Below, in pieces: positions 17,254 through 24,781 of a stretch of DNA of 64,000 bases. The notes beneath the pieces were generated by a model, which ran no database searches, was not told the DNA's origin, and saw only the letters and a list, made by a program, of their open reading frames with translations. This DNA is from Olsenella sp. An290 (GTDB lineage Bacteria > Actinomycetota > Coriobacteriia > Coriobacteriales > Atopobiaceae). The translations under genes and the position numbers were made by a program. The DNA is taken from NCBI RefSeq assembly GCF_002159535.1, contig NZ_NFIU01000007.1, positions 38,722 to 102,721 on the forward strand. The letters are read 5' to 3'. How positions within the stretch are numbered: the stretch's first letter is position 1; every line of letters starts with the position of its first letter.

Positions 17254-17756
17254 GTGAGGACCCTCCTTGCCTCGCCGAGGCTTCTGGTTCTGACGACGTT
17301 AGCATGGCACACCGCGGCGGCGAGCGCGTCGGCGGCGTGGTCCGGGCGCGGGTCGTGGTCAAGCGCGAGGACGTTTCTCACCATGTAGATGACCTGGCGC
17401 TTGTCCGCCGCGCCCGTGCCCACCACGGCCTGCTTGATCTGCATGGGCGTGTACTCCCCCACCGCGAGCCCGGCCGTCGAGCACGCCACGATGGCCGCCC
17501 CGCGCGCCTGCGCGGTGGCGATGGCGGACTTGGTGTTCTCCCCGAAGAAGATGCTCTCTATCGCGAGCTCCGTGGGGCCGTACTTCTCGATCACGCGCCG
17601 AAGCTCCGCGTAGATGCGGCCCAGGCGCAGGTCGATGGGCTCGGACGCGACGGTGGTGACGCAGCCGTACGCCCGCGCGCGACAGACGGAGCCCCGCGTC
17701 TCCACGACGCCCCAGCCCGTGTGGGCAAGGCCCGGGTCTATCCCAAGAACGACCAT
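17250..17756 (-). CDS. ruvC: Holliday junction resolvase RuvC
   Basis: The endonuclease that resolves Holliday junctions. The 168-residue sequence shows the acidic catalytic residues of the RNase H-like fold: Asp7 in VLGIDPGLAHTGWG, Glu in LAIESIFFGEN near 66, and the C-terminal DHAADALAAAVCH pair near 140. It heads ruvCAB and has a LexA box and -10 just upstream, so SOS induction is expected. GGGAGGGGG precedes the ATG. Confidence 0.95.
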   Translation of the reverse strand: MVVLGIDPGLAHTGWGVVETRGSVCRARAYGCVTTVASEPIDLRLGRIYAELRRVIEKYGPTELAIESIFFGENTKSAIATAQARGAAIVACSTAGLAVGEYTPMQIKQAVVGTGAADKRQVIYMVRNVLALDHDPRPDHAADALAAAVCHANVVRTRSLGEARRVLT

Positions 17757-17780
17757 GTCACCCCCTCCCGCGTCCGTACT

Positions 17781-17822
17781 AGAACGTTCGTTCTATCATA
17801 GCACGAAGCGGGGGCGCGGCAA
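17781..17822 (-). promoter_or_regulatory. LexA (SOS) box and promoter of ruvCAB
   Basis: AGAACGTTCGTTCT (17781-17794) fits the Gram-positive LexA consensus GAAC-N4-GTTC exactly and is symmetric. On the minus strand a -10 TATGAT (17800-17795) abuts it, and TTGCCG (17822-17817) stands 16 bp upstream as a -35. Bound repressor would cover the downstream edge of the promoter. The ruvC ATG is 25 bp downstream of the box. Confidence 0.8.
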
Positions 17823-17825
17823 GGC

Positions 17826-19700
17826 TCAGTTCTCGGAGAAGGGGCCGTCCCAGAGCGGGCGGGGGGCATCCGGGCCCGCGCCGTCCCCGGGCGCGCCCGG
17901 GGGCTCGGGGTCGGCCGCGCCCCCAAGCGACGAGAAGCCCCCGTCCTGGGCAAAGTCGCGCAGGTACCCCAGGAGGTCTCGGACCTCGCGCTCCCGCTCG
18001 AGCTCCTCGACGGCGCGCGCCGCGACGTCCGGGGCCTGCTCGGGCGCCCCCTCGCCGATCGTGACCGCGGACATGCGGGCGAGCGCCTCGGCGACCTCGG
18101 AGGCGGCGCGCTCCACGTCCGGGCGGACGCGGTCGCGCCAGGCGAGCCCGATGGGGCCGCGCGCCTCGCCGATCGTCCGCGAGGAGACCACGATGGGACG
18201 GCCGGCGCCGCCGCGCAGCGCGTCGGCGTCGTGCACGCGCGTGGCAATGGCCTCGATGGCCGCGGCGTGACCGCGCTCGGCGGCGATGTCGGAGATGGGC
18301 GTCTCCCACTCGAGGTAGCTCGAGAGCACGAGGTCGACGAACTCGAGGCGCGCCTCGGCCGAGGGGAGGTCGACCTCAAGCCCCTCGACGGGCAGGGTCG
18401 AGCCCGTCGCGAGCGCGGCCTCGGAGATGACGGGGGAGATGGTGTTGCGCAGCCGCGCGAGCGCGACGACGTCGGAGCGGTAGAGGTCCCCGAGGGGCTG
18501 CACCGCCGCGGCGCAGACGTCCGGGGCGCCGCCGAGCGCGAGGGCGGTCTTGTCGACCGACCCGAGCGCGACGGCGCCCGTCCGGCGCGCGAGGGAGGCG
18601 AGGCGCGCCTCGGCGAGGTCGTGCGCGAGCGCCTGGTCCTTCTCGGCCTCCGCCACGAGGTCGACGCGCTCGACGTTGCCCTCCGGGAGGCGAAGCGAGC
18701 GCACGAGCGCCTCCGCCGCGGCATCGAGGGAGGCGTCGCCCGTGCGGGGCACGAGCGCGCGGACGCGGGTCGGGCCGAGGGCGTCGGTGGCGAGCGTCGC
18801 CACGAGCAGCGAGGGAAGCCGGCCGTCTACGACGACGCAGGCGTCCCGGCCGCCCTCGCAGACCGCCTCGACGCCCAGGGAGAGCGCGCCCCACGCCATG
18901 AGCGGCGCGTCGAAGACCTCCAGGGGGAGCGCCTCGGCGAGCGGGCCCTCGGCCGAGGGGTCGAGGTCGCAGACGAGCAGGGCCTCCTCAAGGCTCGGGG
19001 CCTGGGCGGCAAGCTCGCCCCAGGGCGCGAGGACGAAGCTCGACCCGCAGAAGACCTGCGCGTCATAGCTGCCCAGCGCGCCCACGCCCACGATCCAGGC
19101 GCCCGTCGCCTCGGCGTCCGCGAGGAAGCGGCCGTCGGCGAGCGAGCTGCCGAGGGCGCTCGAGACGTCGTCGGTCGCAAAGCCGTAGCCGGAAAGGAAG
19201 ACGATCACGTCGACGTCGTACTCGTAGTCGTCGTAGTCGTCAAGGTCCTCGTAGGTGAAGGCCACGCCGAGGCGGGCGCCGGCGAACTCCACCTCCGGGA
19301 GGGGACGGCCCTCGGGCTCCCCGGGGGCGTCGGCGCCCTCTTCGGCGCGGGCCCTGGCGCGGGCCGCCTCGAGGTAGGCGGCCAGGCGCACCGGGACGAC
19401 GCCCCCCTCGGAGAAGAGCAGCGCCTCCGGCAGCGTGGCCCCGCCGACGTCCGCGAGCACCGGCACGAGGCAGGGGCAGGCGAGCTCGTCGACGAGGCCC
19501 ATGAGGCAGCCCGCAAGATCGAGGAGGAACCCCTCGCGGTCCGCGGGCGCCGCGGGCGCCGCGCCGCACAGCACGGGGGCCGGGAAGACGAGCAGGTCGA
19601 CGCCCCGCTCGGCCGCCCGGCGGGACTGCTCCGCCATGCGGGCCGCCGTGGCGGAGAAGTCCCCCGCGTGCGATGTCATCTGGGCAATTGCAATCCTCAT
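17826..19700 (-). CDS. Degenerate glutamine-dependent NAD synthetase-like protein (probable pseudoenzyme)
   Basis: At 624 residues this has the two-domain layout of glutamine-dependent NadE: a nitrilase-like glutaminase (MRIAIAQMTSHAGDF start) and an ATP-pyrophosphatase domain (VATLATDALGPTRVRALVPR, QPLGDLYRSDVVALARL). Key residues are gone in both. The glutaminase Glu position reads FPAPVLC instead of FPE (near residue 42), and the nucleophile Cys region reads AFTYEDLDD (near 149). The P-loop SGGxDS reads DGRLPS near 292 and GTGNKSE reads GSVDKTA near 383. The frame is intact and long, so it is under some constraint. I chose the ATG at 19700 with GGGGGAG upstream. A regulatory or scaffold role is possible. 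Confidence 0.75.
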   Translation of the reverse strand: MRIAIAQMTSHAGDFSATAARMAEQSRRAAERGVDLLVFPAPVLCGAAPAAPADREGFLLDLAGCLMGLVDELACPCLVPVLADVGGATLPEALLFSEGGVVPVRLAAYLEAARARARAEEGADAPGEPEGRPLPEVEFAGARLGVAFTYEDLDDYDDYEYDVDVIVFLSGYGFATDDVSSALGSSLADGRFLADAEATGAWIVGVGALGSYDAQVFCGSSFVLAPWGELAAQAPSLEEALLVCDLDPSAEGPLAEALPLEVFDAPLMAWGALSLGVEAVCEGGRDACVVVDGRLPSLLVATLATDALGPTRVRALVPRTGDASLDAAAEALVRSLRLPEGNVERVDLVAEAEKDQALAHDLAEARLASLARRTGAVALGSVDKTALALGGAPDVCAAAVQPLGDLYRSDVVALARLRNTISPVISEAALATGSTLPVEGLEVDLPSAEARLEFVDLVLSSYLEWETPISDIAAERGHAAAIEAIATRVHDADALRGGAGRPIVVSSRTIGEARGPIGLAWRDRVRPDVERAASEVAEALARMSAVTIGEGAPEQAPDVAARAVEELEREREVRDLLGYLRDFAQDGGFSSLGGAADPEPPGAPGDGAGPDAPRPLWDGPFSEN

Positions 19701-19753
19701 GCGCGCTCCCCCCATCTGGTCCCCCCATTGTGCCACACGCCGCGGGAGCGGCC

Positions 19754-19823
19754 GTGACGCGCCACGCACGGGCGGCGGGCCCCGGTCGCCCGAGACCCGC
19801 CGCCCCCGTGCCCTGGCGCGTCA
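19754..19823 (-). terminator. Long GC hairpin after the superoxide reductase gene
   Basis: Outer arms GTGACGCGCCA at 19754 and TGGCGCGTCAC ending 19823, plus inner GGGCGGCGGG/CCCGCCGCCC, form one 70-nt stem-loop. It starts two bases beyond the stop of the gene at 19826 and lies before the NAD synthetase-like gene. Long GC stems without U-tracts are common terminators in such genomes. Confidence 0.6.
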
Positions 19824-19825
19824 CG

Positions 19826-20206
19826 CTAGAGCTCGGCCTTCCAGAGGCCGTGAAGGTTGCAGTAGGCGTAGACGGTGCCGCCCTCGCAGCAGCAGGCGCC
19901 GAAGGTCGCCCTGGGCTCCTCGCCCGGCTTCAGGTGCTTGAGGCAGAGCTTGCCGTCGGTGACCAGGGCAACCCACTCGATGAAGTGCTCCTCGGTCATG
20001 GGGTGGGCGACCTCGCCCACGGTCACGACGAGGTGGTTGCCGTCCTTCTCGGCCACCGGGACGTGCTTTTCCGTCGCGGCGTCGGTGGAGCCTGCCACGA
20101 GCAGCTCCATGGGCTCGCCGCAGCAGCTCGGGGTGACGCCGCCGTCCTTGACGACGGCGACGATGTTGCCGCAGTGATTGCAGCGGTAGAACTTGACCTC
20201 GGCCAT
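19826..20206 (-). CDS. Desulfoferrodoxin / superoxide reductase
   Basis: It reduces superoxide to peroxide without making oxygen, a hallmark of anaerobes. The 126-residue protein has an N-terminal desulforedoxin-like rubredoxin site (FYRCNHCGN and PSCCGEPM, four Cys) and the SOR iron centre: EKHVPV (His), HPMTEEHFIEWVAL (two His) and the C-terminal YCNLHGLW (Cys and His). It is therefore a two-iron type. I chose the ATG at 20206, preceded by GAGAGGA, over a start six codons upstream. Confidence 0.93.
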   Translation of the reverse strand: MAEVKFYRCNHCGNIVAVVKDGGVTPSCCGEPMELLVAGSTDAATEKHVPVAEKDGNHLVVTVGEVAHPMTEEHFIEWVALVTDGKLCLKHLKPGEEPRATFGACCCEGGTVYAYCNLHGLWKAEL

Positions 20207-20388
20207 GGCTGGGTCCTCTCTCAAGGGGTCGGGCGCCCTCTGCGCCCGTTGCCTCTCTCATACCCGTATGCCCTCGCTCCTAAGCCGAGATGCCGGCCCC
20301 TCGGCCAGACCCCCAGAATCATCGAGCTCGCGGCCCAGGGGGCGGGCCGGGGACGGGGCTCCCCGGTCGGGTCGAGAGGGCACGTCCG

Positions 20389-20514
20389 CCACGAATCCCG
20401 CCGAGTGCGCGCTGGAAAGCTCGCCTCGGCGCGCATTCGTCGTTTTTCTCGTCCGGGCGGACAGAAAACCCGCCGAGTGTACGCTGGCGAGCGCGCACTC
20501 GGCGGGATTCGTGG
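20389..20514. repeat. Composite palindromic repeat (family R1, copy 2)
   Basis: The best-preserved copy. Outer arms of 24 bp are perfectly inverted (20389-20412 and 20491-20514, core CCCGCCGAGTGCGCGC), a dyad GTCCGGGCGGAC sits in the middle, and inner units GGCGCGCATTCGTCG and CCGCCGAGTGTACGC complete the set. It fills most of the gap between the superoxide reductase gene and the 3' end of dnaE. Confidence 0.88.
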
Positions 20515-20568
20515 CGACTGCAGAGCAGGCGGCAACTGCAGGGCAGGCAGCGGCAGCGCAGGCGGGCG

Positions 20569-23500
20569 CTATGCCACCTGGACGTGGCCCTGGCGGCCGA
20601 CAAGGTCGATCATCTCGGCGAGAAGGACCATGTTGCGGGCGTCGATCCTGGTGGGGAGCTCCATGCGCATGACGTCGCCCGTGGACGACTCCACGCGCAG
20701 CTCGACGTGGTCGAGGCCGGGGTAGCGCCCGAGGATCTGCCCCATGCTGTCCATGTAGGGGCGCGTGAGCAGCCCCGCTGGGATGTTGACCTCGAGCACC
20801 TTGGGCCGGTTGGCGCGGTCGTCCAGGACAAGCGGCTCGACCGCCATGCAGATGACCTGGTTGCCGCGGTCGCCGCGCTCGAGCTTGCCCTCCACCTTCA
20901 CGAAGACGTCGCCCTGGCTCTCGCCCGTCTCCTCGTCGACCTCGCCGGCGAGCGCCGCCGCGCACTTCTTGTAGAGCTTGGGGAAGACCACGAGCGTGAC
21001 CTCGCCCTCCATGTCCTCGAGGGTGACGATGGCCATGGGGTCACCGTTCTTGGTGGTCTTCTTCTGCACGGCCGTGACCATGCCCGCAAGGCGGATGACC
21101 TTGCCCTCGGGCACCTTGAAGCGCTCGTGGACGGCGCCGGAGGGGTCGGTGACCTCCTCGGCCACCTCGATGTCGGCGATCGTGTAGTCGCGGTTCTTGG
21201 TGAGCGCGTACTCGTAGGGGCGCAGCGGGTGGTCGGAGACGTAGAGGCCGAGCACCTCGTGCTCTCGGGCCAGCTTGACCGAGCGGTCCCACTCCACCCC
21301 GTCGGGCTCGGGCACGGTGTTCTCGAAGCCGGAGCCCTCCACGTCGCCGAAGAGGTCGAACATGGAGAACTGCCCGGCGGCGCGCACCTTCTGGCGCTTG
21401 GCCGCGGCGTCGATGATGTTCTCGGGGTTGGTCTTGTCGACGAAGCGCATGAGCTGCATGCGGGTGTAGCCGGTGGAGTCGAAGGCGCCCGAGCAGATGA
21501 GCGCCTCGACCACGCGGCGGTTGGCCTGGCCGGTGTCCATGCGGTCCACGAAGTCGTGGAGGCTCTTGAAGGGGCCGTTCTTCTCGCGCTCCGCCATGAT
21601 GGCCTCGCCCACGCCCTCGCCCACGCCGCGGATGCCGGCAAAGCCAAAGCGCACGCCCTCGGAGGTGGCGGTGAAGTCGCGGCCGGACTCGTTGATGTCG
21701 GGCGGCAGGATGGCCACGCCCTCGTGGCGGTAGGCCGTGACGTAGTGGACGATCTTGTCGGTCTTGCCCATGTAGGACGTGAGGACCGAGGCCATGTACT
21801 CGCGCGGGTAGTGGGCCTTGAGCCAGGCCGTCTGCATGACGAGGATGGCGTATCCCGCCGAGTGGCTCTTGTTGAACGCGTAGGACGCGAACTCCAGGAC
21901 GTCGTCCCAGATGCGCTGCGCGATCTCCTTCTTGTAGCCGTTGGTGACGGCGCCGTTCATCCAGTGGTCGTAGGTGGTCTCGTCCTTGCCGTCGTCCCAG
22001 TGGAAGACCGTAGAGGTGAGGAGCTTGATCTTCTTCTTGGCCACGGGCTTTCGGATGCGGGAGTCACTCTCGCCGGCCGAGAACCCCGACATCTTCATCG
22101 AGATCTTCATGACCTGCTCCTGGTAGACCATCGTGCCGTAGGTCTCGCCCAGGATGTCGTCCAGGCGCGGGTCGTAGGAGACGGCCTCCTCGCGGCCGTT
22201 CATGCGGTTGATGTAGCTCGTGACCATGCCGGCGCCCAGAGGGCCCGGGCGGTAGAGGGCGATAAGTGCCACCACCTGCTTGTACTCGGTGGGGCGCATG
22301 TTCTTGATCGTGGACGTCATGCCCGCGGACTCGATCTGGAAGACGCCGGCGGTGCGGCCCTCGCGCATGAGCTTGTAGATCTCCGGGTCGTCGAAGGGGA
22401 TCTCGTCCACGTTGATGTCGATCCCGTAGTTGGCCTTGATGTTGGCCTTGGCCTTGGAGATGACGGTCAGGGTGCGAAGCCCCAGGAAGTCCATCTTGAG
22501 CAGGCCCATGTCCGCGACCGAGTGCCCCTCGTACTGGGTGATCTCGACGCCGCCCTTGGTGTCGACCTTGGTGGGCACGTGGTCGTTGACCGGCGTGGGC
22601 GCGATGAGGACGGCGCAGGCGTGGACGCCCTCGCCTCGGTGCAGGCCCTCGATGGAAAGGGCCGCGTCGATGATGCGGCGGGAGTCCGGGTCGTTCTTGT
22701 AGGCGTCCTCGAAGTCGGGCGAGTACTGGTCGGAGTGCTTCTCGTTCTTGTGCAGGGCGCTGTCAAGCGTGAGCTTGGGGTCGTTGTTGAGCATCTTGGA
22801 GAGCTTCTGGCCCTGCCAGACGGGAAAGCCCAGCACGCGCGCGGCGTCGTTGATGGCCTGCTTGGCCTTGATCGTGGAGTAGGTGATGACGTGGCAGACG
22901 CGCTCGGGGCCGTAGAGCTGGCGGACGTGCTCCACGACCTCGAGGCGGCGCTCGTCGTCGAAGTCCATGTCGATATCCGGCATCTCGGAGCGCTGCGGGG
23001 AGAGGAAGCGCTCGAACATGAGGCCGTTGTCGAGCGGGTCGAAGGTGGTGATGTCCATCGCGTAGGCCACGATGGCGCCGGCGGCCGACCCTCGGCCGGG
23101 CCCCACGCCGATGCCGTTTCTCTTGGCCCAGCGCACGTACTCCTGGACGATGAGGAAGTAGTCGGCGAAGCCCTTCTCGCAGATGACCTTGTACTCGTAC
23201 TCGAAGCGCTCGCGGACGTTCTCGCCGCCCACGGTGAGCTCGCGCCAGTTCTCGCCGTAGCGGCGCGCGAGGCCCGTCTCGCACTCCTTGCGGAAGCGCT
23301 CCTCGGAGGTCTCGCCGGGGTCGAGGTCCGGGAACTTGGGCAGGTACATGTGGGTCCAGTCGAGCTCGTAGCGGCACTTCTCGGCCACCTCGAGCGTGTT
23401 CTCGATGACCTCGGGCGCCCACGAGAAGAGCTGGCGCATCTCCTCCTCGCTCTTGATGTAGAACTCGGTGCCCGTCATGCGCTTGCGGTTCTCGTCGTCG

Positions 23501-24399
23501 ATCTTCGAGGCGGTGCCGATGCAGCTGAGCACGTCCTGGGTGGGGGCGTCCTCGCGCGTGAGGTAGTGGTTGTCGTTGGTGGCGATGACCTTGATGCCGA
23601 GCTCGGCTCCCAGGCGCACGATCTGCTCGGAGAGGGTGCGGTCGGTGAAGCCGCCCCACGCGGGGTCCGCCAGGCCATGGTCCTGGACCTCGAGGTAGAA
23701 GTCCTCGCCAAAGATCTCCTGGAAGGTGCGCGCCCAGCGGCGCGCCTCGTCCGGGCGGCCCTCGAAGTAGCTGCGCGGGATGATGCCCGAAACGCACGCG
23801 GAGGTGCAGATGATGCCCTCGTGGTAGCGACGCAGCATGTCAAGGGTGGTGCGCGGGTAGTAGTAGAACATGTCGCCGGAGGCCGCCTCGCTCATCATCT
23901 TCATGAGGTTGACGTAGCCGGTCTCGTTCTTGGCCAGCAAGATCAGGTGGTAGCGGTGCTGGCGCGTGCCCTTCTCGATGCAGTCGTCCGTGATGAAGTA
24001 GGCCTCGCAGCCAAAGATCGGCTGGATGAGCAGGGAGGGGCGGTTGGCGCGAACGGCCTCGAGGTCATGGGTCCTCTCCCAGATGGCGACGTCGGAGGCC
24101 CACTGGGCGTGGACGCGGTCGTGCGGGCGGGCGTCCTCGGCGTCGGGCTCCGGCTCCTCGAGCTCCCAGCCCTTCTGAAAGCACTCGAGGTCGTGCCTCC
24201 ACTGGTGCATGTCCTTCTGGCCGTCGTTGTACTTGCGGCACTCCATGTCGAAGTCCGGGATGCCGAACATGTAGCCGTGGTCCGTGAGGGCCAGCGCCGG
24301 CATCTCAAGGTCGACGGCGCGCTTCACCATGTCGGAGATGCGCGTGGCCCCGTCGAGGATCGAGAAGTCCGAGTGGTTGTGCAGGTGAACGAATGCCAT
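20569..24399 (-). CDS. dnaE: DNA polymerase III alpha subunit
   Basis: The replicative polymerase subunit, 1276 residues. It opens with the PHP phosphoesterase domain (VHLHNHSDFSILDGA), whose metal-binding His pattern is intact. The C-family palm is clear (GPGRGSAAGAIVAYA; PDIDMDFDDERR near residue 474), followed by the KMSGFSAGESD block near 765, the helix-hairpin-helix region (FAGIRGVGEGVGEAI) and the C-terminal OB fold (VIRLAGMVTAV). The ATG at 24399 has GGAGA upstream. Family R1 repeats lie on both sides of the gene. Confidence 0.97.
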   Translation of the reverse strand: MAFVHLHNHSDFSILDGATRISDMVKRAVDLEMPALALTDHGYMFGIPDFDMECRKYNDGQKDMHQWRHDLECFQKGWELEEPEPDAEDARPHDRVHAQWASDVAIWERTHDLEAVRANRPSLLIQPIFGCEAYFITDDCIEKGTRQHRYHLILLAKNETGYVNLMKMMSEAASGDMFYYYPRTTLDMLRRYHEGIICTSACVSGIIPRSYFEGRPDEARRWARTFQEIFGEDFYLEVQDHGLADPAWGGFTDRTLSEQIVRLGAELGIKVIATNDNHYLTREDAPTQDVLSCIGTASKIDDENRKRMTGTEFYIKSEEEMRQLFSWAPEVIENTLEVAEKCRYELDWTHMYLPKFPDLDPGETSEERFRKECETGLARRYGENWRELTVGGENVRERFEYEYKVICEKGFADYFLIVQEYVRWAKRNGIGVGPGRGSAAGAIVAYAMDITTFDPLDNGLMFERFLSPQRSEMPDIDMDFDDERRLEVVEHVRQLYGPERVCHVITYSTIKAKQAINDAARVLGFPVWQGQKLSKMLNNDPKLTLDSALHKNEKHSDQYSPDFEDAYKNDPDSRRIIDAALSIEGLHRGEGVHACAVLIAPTPVNDHVPTKVDTKGGVEITQYEGHSVADMGLLKMDFLGLRTLTVISKAKANIKANYGIDINVDEIPFDDPEIYKLMREGRTAGVFQIESAGMTSTIKNMRPTEYKQVVALIALYRPGPLGAGMVTSYINRMNGREEAVSYDPRLDDILGETYGTMVYQEQVMKISMKMSGFSAGESDSRIRKPVAKKKIKLLTSTVFHWDDGKDETTYDHWMNGAVTNGYKKEIAQRIWDDVLEFASYAFNKSHSAGYAILVMQTAWLKAHYPREYMASVLTSYMGKTDKIVHYVTAYRHEGVAILPPDINESGRDFTATSEGVRFGFAGIRGVGEGVGEAIMAEREKNGPFKSLHDFVDRMDTGQANRRVVEALICSGAFDSTGYTRMQLMRFVDKTNPENIIDAAAKRQKVRAAGQFSMFDLFGDVEGSGFENTVPEPDGVEWDRSVKLAREHEVLGLYVSDHPLRPYEYALTKNRDYTIADIEVAEEVTDPSGAVHERFKVPEGKVIRLAGMVTAVQKKTTKNGDPMAIVTLEDMEGEVTLVVFPKLYKKCAAALAGEVDEETGESQGDVFVKVEGKLERGDRGNQVICMAVEPLVLDDRANRPKVLEVNIPAGLLTRPYMDSMGQILGRYPGLDHVELRVESSTGDVMRMELPTRIDARNMVLLAEMIDLVGRQGHVQVA

Positions 24400-24600
24400 G
24401 GGAAGAATCTCCGTAGGTCGGCGTCAGCTGGGCGTCTGTTTCATGGGACCTAGTCTAGCCGTTTGCCCGGACACAGGACGGCGGGGGCCTGCTCGCCCGA
24501 CCTGCGGACCTCCGCGTTTGCGCAGGTGGCAACCACAGGAATTCTTCACGACGGCCGGGGCGGCGGGTGCCGGGGGTGCGGGTGCCGGGGGACACAAATG

Positions 24601-24715
24601 CTGCCGGGTGCGCGCTCGGCGGCGCGCACCCGACGTTTCCCCTGTCCGGACGGACACGAAGGGGCCCGAGTGCGCGCCCGCGGGCGAGAAGGACCGCGCA
24701 CTCGGCGCGCTTCCT
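24601..24715. repeat. Composite palindromic repeat (family R1, copy 3)
   Basis: Units GCCGGGTGCGCGC, GCGCGCACCCGAC, the dyad TGTCCGGACGGACA, CCGAGTGCGCGCC and CGCGCACTCGGCGCGC follow in the R1 order. A GCGAGAAGGAC variant of the decamer sits between the last two. It occupies the 382-bp gap between dnaE and the AddA-like gene; nothing else stands out there. Confidence 0.8.
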
Positions 24716-24781
24716 GGCAAGACGGACGCACGGGCATCGGAGAACGGGCGTCAAGGAGACGGGATGCCGGGGCAGGCCCGC

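Noticed and set aside
20290..24453. A plus-strand open frame of nearly 1400 codons opposite dnaE
   Set aside because: It mirrors the dnaE reading frame. The product is a Val/Asp/Leu/His-rich string with no motifs, while the minus strand is unmistakably dnaE.
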